Shown here piece by piece: positions 7,598-16,999 of a stretch of DNA of 64,000 bases. Position 1 is the stretch's first letter; each line of letters starts with the position of its first letter. This DNA comes from Portibacter marinus (GTDB lineage Bacteria > Bacteroidota > Bacteroidia > Chitinophagales > Saprospiraceae), in NCBI RefSeq assembly GCF_021533195.1, contig NZ_JAJNKB010000010.1, positions 62,001 to 126,000 of the forward strand. Direction: 5' to 3'. Under the pieces are notes generated by a model that made no database searches, had not been told where the DNA came from, and saw nothing but the letters and a program-made list of their open reading frames with translations. A program made the translations under genes and the position numbers.

Positions 7598-8788
7598 GTG
7601 GAAAGTAAAAGTACCATAAACACAAGTAATGAAGCACGATTACGAAGGTATTCTCCAAAGCAAATGAGCAGAATTACCTCTGATATTCTAGCGACACGAC
7701 CTATAGAAAGATCACTTTACGTCTATTCCCGTGAGCTATTGAATGACCGTCTTAATCATTTGAAATCTGTTTTTCCAGCAGGTACAAATCATGCCGTAGC
7801 CATTAAGTCTAATTCACACCCTGAGGTACTGGCAGAAATTACACAGCAGGGTTGTGGTTTGGAGGCAGCGTCATATGAAGAAGTATTGCTTGCAGCTCAG
7901 GCCAACTGCCCTTTTGATAAGATTGTTTTTGATTCCCCGGTAAAAACTGTTCAGGAAATAGAATCCTGCGCCAAAAATTATCCGGGAATGACCATAAATG
8001 CCAATTGCTTTGAAGAGTTAAATCGACTTAAAGGTATGATGGAGGTCAACGTAGGTATCAGGATCAACCCTTTGGTCGACATTGAATCTCCTGGTATTTA
8101 TAATGTAAGCCATACGGGTTCCAAATTTGGAATTCCCATTAGTCAGCGTTCGGAGATCGTGCAGTATGCTTTAAAGATGGATAACGTTAGTGGCTTGCAT
8201 ATTCATGCGGGATCTGAAATCGGCAGTAGGGTAAACCACATTAAAGCCATCAGCTCTGTCGTGCAAATAGCTGAAGAAATAGCGAGTAAGGGAAAAAAAC
8301 TCGAATTCATAGATATTGGAGGAGGTATCTCGGCTTCATTGGAAGGTCTTGAATCGTTTTTTCAAGCACTGATAGCTCATAGTCCGGAGATTCTGAATTA
8401 TCAGATCATTACTGAGTACGGTCGATTTGTTCAGACCCATTGTGCATTTGTAATTAGTAAGGTGGAATATTTACTTAGTCGGTCTGAAACAGATATTGCT
8501 TTGATTCACGTTGGAGCAGATTTATTTCCGCGCGAGATATACAGTTCCGCTCCGCCCCATCATGACTATTTAGTAATTAATCAGGAAGGTCAACTTAAGT
8601 TGGGAAATGAAAAGAAATACGATATAGGGGGACCATTGTGTTTTAGTGGGGATTTTCTAAAAAGGGGAATCGAACTTCCGGAAATAGATGCTGGAGATTT
8701 CATCATTATTACAGACGCCGGAGCGAATTCACTGAGCATGTGGAGCAGCCATTGTAGTCGCGAGGAGGTGGAAGTAAAGATTCTATGA
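7598..8788 (+). CDS. Fold-type III PLP decarboxylase (LysA/Orn/DAP/Arg decarboxylase 2 family)
   Basis: A 396-residue alanine-racemase-fold decarboxylase. Lys70 in HAVAIKSNSHPEVL is the PLP lysine; later come GSKFGIPIS, LHIHAGSE, the phosphate-binding FIDIGGGIS and GPLCFSGDFL, equivalent to the dimer-interface GPxCxSGD motif of diaminopimelate decarboxylase. The C-terminus has DAGANSLSMWSSHCSREEVEV where LysA has the Tyr-containing GAY..SM motif, so the substrate probably differs from meso-DAP. The start is GTG 7598; ATG 7664 is a shorter alternative. It pairs with the unknown PLP enzyme upstream and overlaps the next glycosyltransferase by 4 bp, tying it to the glycan operon. The product is unknown. 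Confidence 0.8.
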   Translation: MESKSTINTSNEARLRRYSPKQMSRITSDILATRPIERSLYVYSRELLNDRLNHLKSVFPAGTNHAVAIKSNSHPEVLAEITQQGCGLEAASYEEVLLAAQANCPFDKIVFDSPVKTVQEIESCAKNYPGMTINANCFEELNRLKGMMEVNVGIRINPLVDIESPGIYNVSHTGSKFGIPISQRSEIVQYALKMDNVSGLHIHAGSEIGSRVNHIKAISSVVQIAEEIASKGKKLEFIDIGGGISASLEGLESFFQALIAHSPEILNYQIITEYGRFVQTHCAFVISKVEYLLSRSETDIALIHVGADLFPREIYSSAPPHHDYLVINQEGQLKLGNEKKYDIGGPLCFSGDFLKRGIELPEIDAGDFIIITDAGANSLSMWSSHCSREEVEVKIL

Positions 8789-9990
8789 GCAAATTGTATA
8801 TCTTGACTGAGTCCTTCCCATATGGTAACGGTGAATCATTCTTGCAATCTGAACTTGAGATCATAGCTCCTTTTTTTGATCACATTATTTTATTACCTAA
8901 GAAAAAATACACCATAAGTAGAGAGATTCCAGTTAACTGTCAAATTGATGATAGATTAACATCCATAAACTTACGGTCACTAATAAAAGAGATGGTCATC
9001 AATTTTTTCTTTGTTAAGTACTTTAAAGACTTTTTCTTACAATATAAGAGTACAAGAGTTCGGCTGATTCGATCTCTCAGATATTTTTTCAAAATATGTT
9101 CTGAGGGCAAATCCATCTATAAAAAAATTAGAATTATAGATTCAACAGACAGTATCTTTTATAGTTATTGGTTAAAAAGCACAGCTTTTGCAGTTTCTCT
9201 ATTGGATAAAAAGATAAGAAAAGTTAGTAGAGCACATGGATCAGATATTTACACTCTGAAATATATTCATCCGTTGCATCACTTTATTGGAAAGAAACTT
9301 ATGATCTTTTCAGTTTCTAATGTTGGTAAAAAATATCTAGAAGAAACGTATCAAATACCACAACAGAGCGTAAAATTATCTCGACTTGGAACTACCAGGT
9401 TGTATCAACCTATATCTAATGATGTCTCTGGAAACCTAAAAAGACTGGTTTCTTGTTCTAACTGCATACCTTTAAAACAATTAGATAAGATCTTGATGGC
9501 TGTTACAGAGCTAGCTATGAAGAATCCAAAATTAAACTTTGAATACATTCATTTTGGAAGTGGTCCCTTACTGGAAGATCTGATTGAAAAAACTTACCAA
9601 TTACAGTTAAGTAATCTAAATGTGCACTATAGAGGGTTTCAAGCAAACGATCTTATTCAAAAATTTTATAGCGAAAACTACGTTAACGCTTTCATTAACT
9701 TCAGTACAAGTGAAGGTGTACCGGTTTCAATCATGGAAGCAATCTCCTATGGAATTCCAATTGTTGCATCAGATGTTGGCGGTAATACGGAAATAGTAAA
9801 TGAAGTTACTGGACATTTTTTAAGCCATTCTGCAAGCATATATGAATTAGCTGATATTTTAGATAAAGTAGTGGTTGCCAATAGTCATATTTATCAGAGA
9901 GCATTAATCATCGATTATTGGTCAGAAAACTACAATGCTCTGGTTAATTATACTGATTTTGCCAATAGACTAATACACCTGAATGACTAA
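8785..9990 (+). CDS. Glycosyltransferase family 4
   Basis: A 401-residue GT-B, retaining-type glycosyltransferase. The C-terminal Rossmann half carries the EX7E-type motif SEGVPVSIMEAISYGIPIVA, followed by DVGGNTEIV; the N-terminal half begins with the acceptor-side LYILTESFPYGNGESFLQSE. It presumably adds one sugar to the lipid-linked repeat unit at the cytoplasmic face of the inner membrane. ATGA overlap with the decarboxylase upstream and 8-bp overlap with the next glycosyltransferase. The DNA turns distinctly AT-richer here. Donor and acceptor cannot be told from sequence. Confidence 0.88.
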   Translation: MSKLYILTESFPYGNGESFLQSELEIIAPFFDHIILLPKKKYTISREIPVNCQIDDRLTSINLRSLIKEMVINFFFVKYFKDFFLQYKSTRVRLIRSLRYFFKICSEGKSIYKKIRIIDSTDSIFYSYWLKSTAFAVSLLDKKIRKVSRAHGSDIYTLKYIHPLHHFIGKKLMIFSVSNVGKKYLEETYQIPQQSVKLSRLGTTRLYQPISNDVSGNLKRLVSCSNCIPLKQLDKILMAVTELAMKNPKLNFEYIHFGSGPLLEDLIEKTYQLQLSNLNVHYRGFQANDLIQKFYSENYVNAFINFSTSEGVPVSIMEAISYGIPIVASDVGGNTEIVNEVTGHFLSHSASIYELADILDKVVVANSHIYQRALIIDYWSENYNALVNYTDFANRLIHLND

Positions 9991-11104
9991 AACGGTCTAT
10001 TATGTAACCATTAGAGACCTTTCGAAAGATAGATCACTTGGAGTTATTAAGAAGATAAAGGGGCAATTGAAAGCTTTTAAAGATTTGGGTGTTGATGCTC
10101 ATCTCATTTCATTGTATGACGAAGAAGTTCAGATAGATGGCAAAACAATAGGCTTTACAAAGCATTTAAGGAACAGGTTGGTCAAGCAATTCAAATCAAG
10201 TAGGTTTTTTAAAATTACTCGTAATAATGTGGCATGGCAATCGGACTCAATCCTTTATCTCAGGTTTTTGAAAGTGAATTATTCAGTAATTAGATTCTTG
10301 AGGTATTTAAAAAGAAAAAAATTCACTGTCGTTGTAGAATATCCCTCATATCCATATTCCGTAGAAGACAAAGGGTTAAAAGCTAAATATTATTCCTTAC
10401 TCGATCGCATTTTAAAGAAAACTTTCAATAAACATGTTGATTTAACGGTAAACTTCAATAACTTGAAGATCATAGAAAATAAGCCCTCAATACCTATCTC
10501 TAACGGAATACAGGTTAAACCCTTACCAAATTTATCTAACTGGGGCATTAAAAATCAAGAAATTCATCTAATAGGGGTTGCTAATATTTCATTTTGGCAT
10601 GGTTACGACCGAATAATCAAAGGTTTGGCTGAATATTACAAAAGTGATCATAATTCAAAGGTTTTTTTTCATGTTGTAGGAGATTCTTCAGAGAAGAAAA
10701 ACCTTGAGAAATTGGTAATAAAACTGAAACTTGAAGACCATGTTATTTTCCATGGGTTCCAATCCGGAACTTCTTTGTCAAGGTTAATAACTCAATCTAA
10801 TATTGGTGTTGGATCTCTTGGGTTGCATAGACTCAAATTGGATAGCACAAGTACATTAAAATCTAAAGAATACACCTTAAATGGTCTACCTATACTGGTG
10901 GATCCTAAGGACCCAGACTTCAAAAATGTTGATTTTGCTTATTTAATAAGTTATGATGAATCTATCATCGATATAAATGATGTTGTAAGGTTTTACAAAA
11001 AGCTTATTTCGAAAAATGAAAACAATCAATATATTCAGGATTTTGCTGTTAAGAATTTTAGTTGGACGGCAAAAATGCAAGAGGTACTTAAGTTTGCATC
11101 CTAA
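9983..11104 (+). CDS. Glycosyltransferase (GT-B, group 1-like)
   Basis: A 373-residue glycosyltransferase more divergent than its neighbours. The C-terminal half shows the GT4 arrangement: a start of the second domain at IHLIGVANISFWHGYDRIIKGL, a VVGDSSEK loop, VIFHGFQSGTSLSRLI and a donor-binding stretch SNIGVGSLGLHR with STLKSKEYTLNGLPIL in place of the canonical EX7E motif (one Glu is kept). It lies between another glycosyltransferase and a Wzx flippase, the next gene beginning immediately after its TAA. Specificity unknown. Confidence 0.78.
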   Translation: MTKTVYYVTIRDLSKDRSLGVIKKIKGQLKAFKDLGVDAHLISLYDEEVQIDGKTIGFTKHLRNRLVKQFKSSRFFKITRNNVAWQSDSILYLRFLKVNYSVIRFLRYLKRKKFTVVVEYPSYPYSVEDKGLKAKYYSLLDRILKKTFNKHVDLTVNFNNLKIIENKPSIPISNGIQVKPLPNLSNWGIKNQEIHLIGVANISFWHGYDRIIKGLAEYYKSDHNSKVFFHVVGDSSEKKNLEKLVIKLKLEDHVIFHGFQSGTSLSRLITQSNIGVGSLGLHRLKLDSTSTLKSKEYTLNGLPILVDPKDPDFKNVDFAYLISYDESIIDINDVVRFYKKLISKNENNQYIQDFAVKNFSWTAKMQEVLKFAS

Positions 11105-12496
11105 ATGTTAAATTTTGACTACAAATCATTTAGTCCTTTCAAGAAAAATTTCTTGATTATGTCTTCAGGGGCTTTTGCAAATTTTCTTATTGTCTTCATT
11201 CTTACTCCTGTACTAACTAGGATATTTTCGGAAGAACAATTCGGCGTATACTATCAGTATTTTTCGCTTGCTACAATTATTTCAACAATTATATTAGGAA
11301 CATACCCGGTGGCATTGGTCATCCCTAAATTGGAACGAGAGTTTCTTAAACTTCTTAAGTTAGTAATCGCACTTTCAATTATAGGTACATTAACACTTCA
11401 AATTGTTATTCTGATCGCTGGAGATAAATTTATGGCAGCTACTAATACTGAAAATATAGGTGAGCTTATTCATCTTTTGCCATTTTCTATGTTTCTCATT
11501 TGTATTTCACAGATTTGTAACTACTCTAATATTAGAGAAGCTTTGTTTAAAAAGAATTCGTCTTCTATGGTGGTGTGGAGTGGTAGCGAAAAGGGATCTG
11601 CTTTATTGCTATCACAAATATTAACTCCAAGTGCTATTGGTCTTGTTCTCGCAAATGTAGTCGGTAATATTGCGAGGATTTTTACATTACTATCATTTTC
11701 GCTCGTAAAAAAAATGAGAAACGTGTTTTCCATTTCTAATTTCGAGGTTTTTCAAAAAGCACGGGAATTTATTAAATATCCAACTAGAGTACTGCCATCC
11801 ACACTGATTAGTACGTTTACCTCGGACCTTCCCTTATATTTATTAGTAGGTAAGTTTGGCATAGCTGCAGTTGGATTTTTTGGAATGGCCAGAAATCTCT
11901 TGAATATTTCTTATAACCTGATAGGCCAAGCACTTGCTCCTGTATATTTTAAGGAAGCGGCATCACTTTATGTGAATGACAAAGCCCGACTTAAAGAATT
12001 GACAAAGAGTATATTTTTTAAATTGTTAGTTATTTCATGTCTAGGTTTTGGATTAATCTTTGGATTTGGTGACATTATTTTTAAAATTTTTTTAGGCGAT
12101 GAATGGCTAACTGCAGGTAAAGTTGCCGCAATCATCAGTGTATTTTACGTTTTCAAAATCATAAGCAGTCCTTTTTCGAATTTATTCAATGTAGCACACA
12201 AAGAGGACCAACTACTTATATTACAGATTGTTATTGCTATTTGTAGAATCCTTGGAATTTACATAGGTATATCCACTAGTCACTTGCTTCTTGCAATAGC
12301 TATTTATTCCTTCTCTAGTGTCATTGGATACGCCTTTTTTCTCAATTCCACATTTGCACTTTTGGATATCAATGCTATACCACTATTTATAAAATCAATA
12401 TTGATAATGGCCTTTATTTTTGGATGCTTTTACCTACTGAGGTTATTGATATCCAATTGGTTTTCATACTTTCAATATGACCTGCTTACAATATGA
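11105..12496 (+). CDS. Wzx-type oligosaccharide flippase (first copy)
   Basis: A 463-residue integral membrane protein with about 12 hydrophobic segments and the polysaccharide-biosynthesis/MATE-like pattern: FLIMSSGAFANFLIVFILTP at the N-terminus, an EEQFGVYYQYFS loop and a central ARNLLNISYNLIGQALAPV segment typical of Wzx. It would flip an undecaprenyl-diphosphate-linked repeat unit to the periplasm. A second Wzx is at 26565 while only one Wzy is seen. It starts with ATG directly abutting the preceding TAA and overlaps the methyltransferase by 4 bp. Confidence 0.88.
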   Translation: MLNFDYKSFSPFKKNFLIMSSGAFANFLIVFILTPVLTRIFSEEQFGVYYQYFSLATIISTIILGTYPVALVIPKLEREFLKLLKLVIALSIIGTLTLQIVILIAGDKFMAATNTENIGELIHLLPFSMFLICISQICNYSNIREALFKKNSSSMVVWSGSEKGSALLLSQILTPSAIGLVLANVVGNIARIFTLLSFSLVKKMRNVFSISNFEVFQKAREFIKYPTRVLPSTLISTFTSDLPLYLLVGKFGIAAVGFFGMARNLLNISYNLIGQALAPVYFKEAASLYVNDKARLKELTKSIFFKLLVISCLGFGLIFGFGDIIFKIFLGDEWLTAGKVAAIISVFYVFKIISSPFSNLFNVAHKEDQLLILQIVIAICRILGIYIGISTSHLLLAIAIYSFSSVIGYAFFLNSTFALLDINAIPLFIKSILIMAFIFGCFYLLRLLISNWFSYFQYDLLTI

Positions 12497-13152
12497 AAGG
12501 ACAAGAAAAAGAAAAAGCTATTGATGAGCAATTTTATTTCAGTGATGGCTACTTCAATCGTTCCCAAATTGATTCCTTGACGACACAACTCATATTAGTG
12601 CATGAGAAAAAACCCTCCAGAATATTGGAGATCGGTCCTGGTAATGGATTTGTTTCAGATTTTCTGAAAAAAGGTGGCTTTGAGGTTGTTACATTTGATA
12701 TAAATGAAAAGCTAAACCCAACAGTTGTAGGCGATTTAACAAAATTAAATCAATATTTTACTAAAAATCAATTTGATTTAATTTTATGTGCAGAAGTACT
12801 AGAACATTTACCATTTGATGAGTTTGAAGGCATAATTAAACAAATTTCTCAAATTTCTCAAAAGTGGGTAATCTTGACATTGCCAAACCGACATAAAAAT
12901 ATTCTTGATCTCAGTTTATCATTTAGAATACGAAACCAGCGCACAAAAAATCTTAATTTCCAACTAAGGTCACCCTCAAGAGGAGTGAAATGGGAAGGTC
13001 ATTTTTGGGAGATTAATTACAGCAAAGCAACTACTATCAAAGAAATTGAAAGAATTATTTCTAAATACCTTTATATAGATAAATCGTATCTCGAACCTAG
13101 AAATCGTTACCATCATTTTTTTGAATTACGTACAAAAGAAAATGAGCAATAA
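12493..13152 (+). CDS. Class I SAM-dependent methyltransferase
   Basis: A 219-residue protein with the class I fold: motif I ILEIGPGNGFVSDFL (about residues 41-55), an acidic residue ending strand 2 in VVTFDIN, and motif IV/post-IV LILCAEVLEHLPF typical of ubiE-like (Methyltransf_11/23) enzymes. It probably methylates a sugar hydroxyl or amine of the repeat unit. It overlaps the Wzx gene by 4 bp and the downstream acetyltransferase by 11 bp. Substrate unknown. Confidence 0.85.
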   Translation: MKGQEKEKAIDEQFYFSDGYFNRSQIDSLTTQLILVHEKKPSRILEIGPGNGFVSDFLKKGGFEVVTFDINEKLNPTVVGDLTKLNQYFTKNQFDLILCAEVLEHLPFDEFEGIIKQISQISQKWVILTLPNRHKNILDLSLSFRIRNQRTKNLNFQLRSPSRGVKWEGHFWEINYSKATTIKEIERIISKYLYIDKSYLEPRNRYHHFFELRTKENEQ

Positions 13153-13720
13153 GATACAAGTTCATCCTAGTTCATATATTGATGAAAACTGTTCTATCGG
13201 AGCAGGAACTAAAATTTGGCATTTTTCACACATTATGTCAGAAGCAGTAATTGGGGAGGATTGTAATATTGGACAGAATGTTGTCGTATCTCCTAAGGTA
13301 GTATTGGGCAAAAATGTTAAGGTTCAAAACAATGTTTCCATATATACAGGGGTCATATGTGAGGATAACGTTTTTCTTGGTCCGTCCTGCGTTTTTACCA
13401 ATGTAACCAATCCCAGAAGTGCCGTGAATAGGCGAGGGCAATACGAAAAAACAAAAGTCGGAAAAGGTGCAAGTATCGGAGCAAATGCAACCATCGTCTG
13501 TGGAAATGACATTGGCCGATATGCATTTATAGGGGCAGGCGCAGTAGTAACCAAGGAAATTCCTGATTATGCGCTTGTGGTAGGTAACCCGGCAAAGCAA
13601 ATAGGTTGGATGAGTGAATATGGCCATCGTTTACACTTCGATGAAAATAATCAGGCCATTTGCCCTGAAAGCGAAGAAGTCTATTTATTGATAGATGGGA
13701 AAGTAAGCAAACAAAGTTAA
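13142..13720 (+). CDS. Hexapeptide-repeat N-acetyltransferase (WbpD/WlbB-like)
   Basis: A left-handed beta-helix acyltransferase of 192 residues. The start of the family is well matched: VHPSSYIDENCSIGAGTKIW, then HFSHIMSEAVIGEDCNIGQN, NVSIYTGVICEDNVFLGPSC, TNPRSAVNRRGQYEKT and GNPAKQIGWMSEYG. These fit the enzyme that acetylates UDP-GlcNAc3N-uronate on the 3-amino group, following the WbpE step. I use ATG 13142, an 11-bp overlap with the methyltransferase; TTG 13121 would add seven residues. With the genes at 4939, 14994 and 16034 it completes a UDP-2,3-diacetamido-sugar uronate pathway. Confidence 0.9.
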   Translation: MSNKIQVHPSSYIDENCSIGAGTKIWHFSHIMSEAVIGEDCNIGQNVVVSPKVVLGKNVKVQNNVSIYTGVICEDNVFLGPSCVFTNVTNPRSAVNRRGQYEKTKVGKGASIGANATIVCGNDIGRYAFIGAGAVVTKEIPDYALVVGNPAKQIGWMSEYGHRLHFDENNQAICPESEEVYLLIDGKVSKQS

Positions 13721-13722
13721 AT

Positions 13723-14997
13723 TTGTCTGATTTAAAAGTTCTTCTAATTACTTACTACTGGCCGCCATCCGGAGGCGGTGGCGTTCATCGGTGGTTAAAA
13801 ATGAGCAGGTATTTTCCAGACTGCAACATTGACCTACACATCTATACACCCTCTAATCCAGAATATCCAGCCTATGATCCATCATTGGTAAATGAAATTG
13901 ATGATCGTTTGACCATTATCAAACATTCTATAAGAGAGCCTTATGCCATCTACAAGAAATTTACTGGTAAAAACAAAAAAGAAGGAGTCTATTCAGGCTT
14001 TATTAACGAAAAGAAATCCCTGGCACAATCCTTATCTGTCTGGATTCGAGGGAATTTGTTTATTCCAGACGCTCGAATGCTCTGGATAAACCCTTCCAGA
14101 CGATACCTGAAAAAATTACAGGTCAATAATAATTTCGACGTCATTATTTCGACCGGGCCCCCTCATTCCATGCATATGATCGCACATGGCGTCAAAAAAG
14201 AATTCCCTCAAATAAAATGGATTGCAGATTTCCGAGATCCATGGACCAATATAGATTTTTATGATCAACTAAAATTGACTTCATGGGCAGATCGCAGGCA
14301 CCGGCGAATGGAACAATTGGTTCTTAGTCAAGCAGATCGAATTGTTACTGTGGGTTTTACCATGGCCAAAGAATTAGAAGCGCTGGGTGCTGATCATGTA
14401 GATGTCATTACGAATGGTTTCGACCCATTGGATTTTGAAGAATCGGTTGAACTTGATCCTCAATTTACCATTATGCACCTTGGTTCAATGAATAAAGACA
14501 GAAATCCAAATGTTTTATGGAAAAGTCTATCTCAGTTACGGAAAGAAGAGTTCTACCCCAAGGTTAGGATCATTGGTAAAACAGATGTATCTGTAAAAAA
14601 TAGTTTGGCCGAATTTGGAGTAAGTGATCAGGTAGAACTAGAAGATTTTATCCCACATTCGGAAGCCGTAGTGGTCATGCAATCAGCGCATGTTTTATTA
14701 TTGGTGATCAATAATACACCTAATGCGGCAGGAATATTGACCGGAAAGGTTTTTGAATATTTGGGCTCCAAACGTCCTATTCTAGCCATTGGTCCTGAAA
14801 AAGGAGATGTAAAAGATTTATTACACCCATTTAATCACGCCTACTATATTTCATATGGTGAAGTTGATCAATGCACACAAATCATTAAAAAATTAATGAA
14901 AAACAATGCTCCTGCCGATGTAGAAGGGATCGAGCAATACAGCAGAAAACAATTGGCAATAGAATATTGTGAATTAATAGAGGAAGTATGCCGATGA
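13723..14997 (+). CDS. Glycosyltransferase family 4 (WPPSGGGGVHR type)
   Basis: A 424-residue GT-B enzyme. The N-terminus LLITYYWPPSGGGGVHRWLK is typical of a Bacteroidota GT4 subgroup, as are IISTGPPHSMHMIA and IADFRDPWTN; the second domain begins near FTIMHLGSMNKDRNP. The usual EX7E region is replaced by NNTPNAAGILTGKVFEYLGS. The start is probably TTG 13723, 3 bp after the previous stop. It lies among the diacetamido-uronate genes and so might transfer that sugar, which is an inference from position only. Confidence 0.87.
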   Translation: MSDLKVLLITYYWPPSGGGGVHRWLKMSRYFPDCNIDLHIYTPSNPEYPAYDPSLVNEIDDRLTIIKHSIREPYAIYKKFTGKNKKEGVYSGFINEKKSLAQSLSVWIRGNLFIPDARMLWINPSRRYLKKLQVNNNFDVIISTGPPHSMHMIAHGVKKEFPQIKWIADFRDPWTNIDFYDQLKLTSWADRRHRRMEQLVLSQADRIVTVGFTMAKELEALGADHVDVITNGFDPLDFEESVELDPQFTIMHLGSMNKDRNPNVLWKSLSQLRKEEFYPKVRIIGKTDVSVKNSLAEFGVSDQVELEDFIPHSEAVVVMQSAHVLLLVINNTPNAAGILTGKVFEYLGSKRPILAIGPEKGDVKDLLHPFNHAYYISYGEVDQCTQIIKKLMKNNAPADVEGIEQYSRKQLAIEYCELIEEVCR

Positions 14998-16037
14998 ATA
15001 AAAAAGTAATCGCCATCATTGGTGCGAGACCACAATTTATCAAACATTTTCCTTTGGAAATGGCCGCTTCTGACCATTTTAATCTGATGACGATTCATAC
15101 TGGCCAACACTATGATGAAAATATGAGTCAGGTTTTCTTTGATCAATTGGGTATGAAAACACCAGACTTTCAATTGTCTTTGGGAGGGGGGAGTCATGGC
15201 AAGCAAACCGGGCAAATGTTGATCGAAATAGAAAACATCGTCCTCAAAGAAGAGCCTGATGTCATCGTAGTTTACGGAGACACCAATTCTACACTAGCAG
15301 GTGCTCTTGTAGCTTCCAAGCTACACATAAAATTGGTACACATTGAAGCTGGCCTTCGCAGTTATAATAAAGCGATGCCGGAAGAAGTAAACAGGGTTTT
15401 GACCGATCACGTTTCTGATTTACTTTTGGTACCTAGCAAAACGGCAGTTAAAAATTTAAAAGCTGAAGGTATTGAAAAGGGTGTTTTCATGGTGGGTGAC
15501 ATAATGAAAGACCTGATTAGAATTAGTAGAGAGCGTGATGTCCTCTCATCTGACCAAATAGGGGATTATCTTTACGTAACCTTACATCGACCCTATAATG
15601 TTGACCACGAAGAAAGATTAAAATATGTTCTTGAATCACTGAAGCAATTGGGGAAGCAAGTCATCTTTTCTGTGCATCCAAGAACGCGCCAAAGTATTCA
15701 AGCATATCATATTCCCATCGGATCAAATATTAAATTAATTGACCCCCAACCCTATTTTAATAATCTATCGTTGCTCAGCGCATCAGATGGATTGATCACA
15801 GACAGTGGTGGTATGCAAAAGGAAGCCTATTGGCTTGAGAAACCTTGCATAACGATTAGAACTGAAACGGAATGGGTAGAAACTTTGGAAAGAGGAGCCA
15901 ACCAATTGCTTTTTGAAGATTTGGAGAAATTAAATGCACTCATTTCTAAAAAATCAAAGATTGTCTATGACTCCAACTTATATGGAGATGGGTATGCCGC
16001 AGATAGAATTGTTGGCGAGATAATGAATATACTATGA
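14994..16037 (+). CDS. wecB: Non-hydrolysing UDP-GlcNAc 2-epimerase family (WbpI/WecB-like)
   Basis: About 347 residues. Family landmarks are IGARPQFIKHFPLEMA, HTGQHYDENMSQVFF, VVYGDTNSTLAGALVA, VHIEAGLRSYNKAMPEEVNR, VTLHRPYNVD, FSVHPRTRQSI and ITDSGGMQKEAYWL. The enzyme inverts C2 of a UDP-2-acetamido sugar. Because the next gene is WbpB-like and the upstream region has WbpD, the substrate is likely UDP-GlcNAc3NAc-uronate (the WbpI reaction, giving the manno form) rather than plain UDP-GlcNAc; a second family member at 43522 could be the true WecB. ATG 14994 overlaps the preceding TGA; ATG 14988 is the alternative. Confidence 0.9.
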   Translation: MNKKVIAIIGARPQFIKHFPLEMAASDHFNLMTIHTGQHYDENMSQVFFDQLGMKTPDFQLSLGGGSHGKQTGQMLIEIENIVLKEEPDVIVVYGDTNSTLAGALVASKLHIKLVHIEAGLRSYNKAMPEEVNRVLTDHVSDLLLVPSKTAVKNLKAEGIEKGVFMVGDIMKDLIRISRERDVLSSDQIGDYLYVTLHRPYNVDHEERLKYVLESLKQLGKQVIFSVHPRTRQSIQAYHIPIGSNIKLIDPQPYFNNLSLLSASDGLITDSGGMQKEAYWLEKPCITIRTETEWVETLERGANQLLFEDLEKLNALISKKSKIVYDSNLYGDGYAADRIVGEIMNIL

Positions 16038-16999
16038 AGAAATACGCTCTGATAGGTGCTGCCGGATATATCGCTCCCCGGCATATGAAAGCCATTAAAG
16101 ATACAGGTGGTCAATTGATTGCCGCTTATGATCCCAATGATTCGGTAGGCATCATAGATTCATACTTTCCGGATGCTGCCTTCTTCACAGAATTTGAGCG
16201 ATTCGACAGACACCTGGAAAAGCTCAAGAGGAGAAAAGAAAAAGTAGACTACGTGGTCGTTTGTTCCCCGAATTACTTGCACGACGCGCATATTCGCTTC
16301 GGCTTGAGGTATGGGGCAGATGTGATTTGTGAAAAACCGGTCGTCCTGAATCCATGGAATATTGATGCACTTCAGGAAATGGAACAGGAAACTGGACAGC
16401 GCATATATAACATCCTGCAATTAAGATTACACGATAGCATTATTGATTTGCGTAACTTGGTTTCAAATGCACCTAAGGATAAAATATTTGAATTTGATTT
16501 GACATATCAGACCTCTCGAGGTCTTTGGTATTACACTTCCTGGAAAGGAGACGAATCTAAATCAGGAGGAATCGCAACCAACATCGGCGTGCACTTTTTT
16601 GATATGCTCGGATGGGTTTTCGGAGAGGTTCGAAACAATTTGGTGCACATACATACACACGATCGGGCTGCCGGCTATCTCGAGTTTGACCATGCACGGG
16701 TAAAATGGTTTTTAAGCATCAATTATGATACATTACCCGAAGCTGTAAAGGCAAATGGTCAACGTACTTATCGAAGTGTTACCATTGATGGAAGAGAGAT
16801 TGAATTCAGTCAGGGATTCACGGAATTACATACTAAAAGTTACCAGGATATACTGAATGGCGGAGGCTACGGTATAGAAGAATCAAGAAAAGCCATTGAA
16901 CTGGTACATGAAATTCGGCAATCTGATCCCATTGGACTTAAGGGTCATTATCATCCTTTTTGTGAGAAGAAATTAATTAAACATCCGTTTAAGAGGTGA
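16034..16999 (+). CDS. Gfo/Idh/MocA oxidoreductase (WbpB/WlbA-like 3-dehydrogenase)
   Basis: A 321-residue NAD-dependent oxidoreductase with KKYALIGAAGYIAPRHMKAI as nucleotide-binding start, YVVVCSPNYLHD, the family ICEKPVVLNP motif with its conserved Lys, and the GIATNIGVHFFDML region with the catalytic His. These match WbpB/WlbA, which oxidises C3 of UDP-GlcNAc-uronate to a 3-keto sugar for the aminotransferase step. ATGA overlap with the epimerase upstream and GTGA overlap with the membrane protein downstream indicate one transcription unit. Enzyme type is firm; substrate is by homology and context. Confidence 0.9.
   Translation: MKKYALIGAAGYIAPRHMKAIKDTGGQLIAAYDPNDSVGIIDSYFPDAAFFTEFERFDRHLEKLKRRKEKVDYVVVCSPNYLHDAHIRFGLRYGADVICEKPVVLNPWNIDALQEMEQETGQRIYNILQLRLHDSIIDLRNLVSNAPKDKIFEFDLTYQTSRGLWYYTSWKGDESKSGGIATNIGVHFFDMLGWVFGEVRNNLVHIHTHDRAAGYLEFDHARVKWFLSINYDTLPEAVKANGQRTYRSVTIDGREIEFSQGFTELHTKSYQDILNGGGYGIEESRKAIELVHEIRQSDPIGLKGHYHPFCEKKLIKHPFKR

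Noticed and set aside
13238-13627. 129-codon open frame antisense to the hexapeptide acetyltransferase
   Set aside because: Hexapeptide repeats on the plus strand fully explain the sequence; the antisense Cys/Tyr-rich translation is an artefact.
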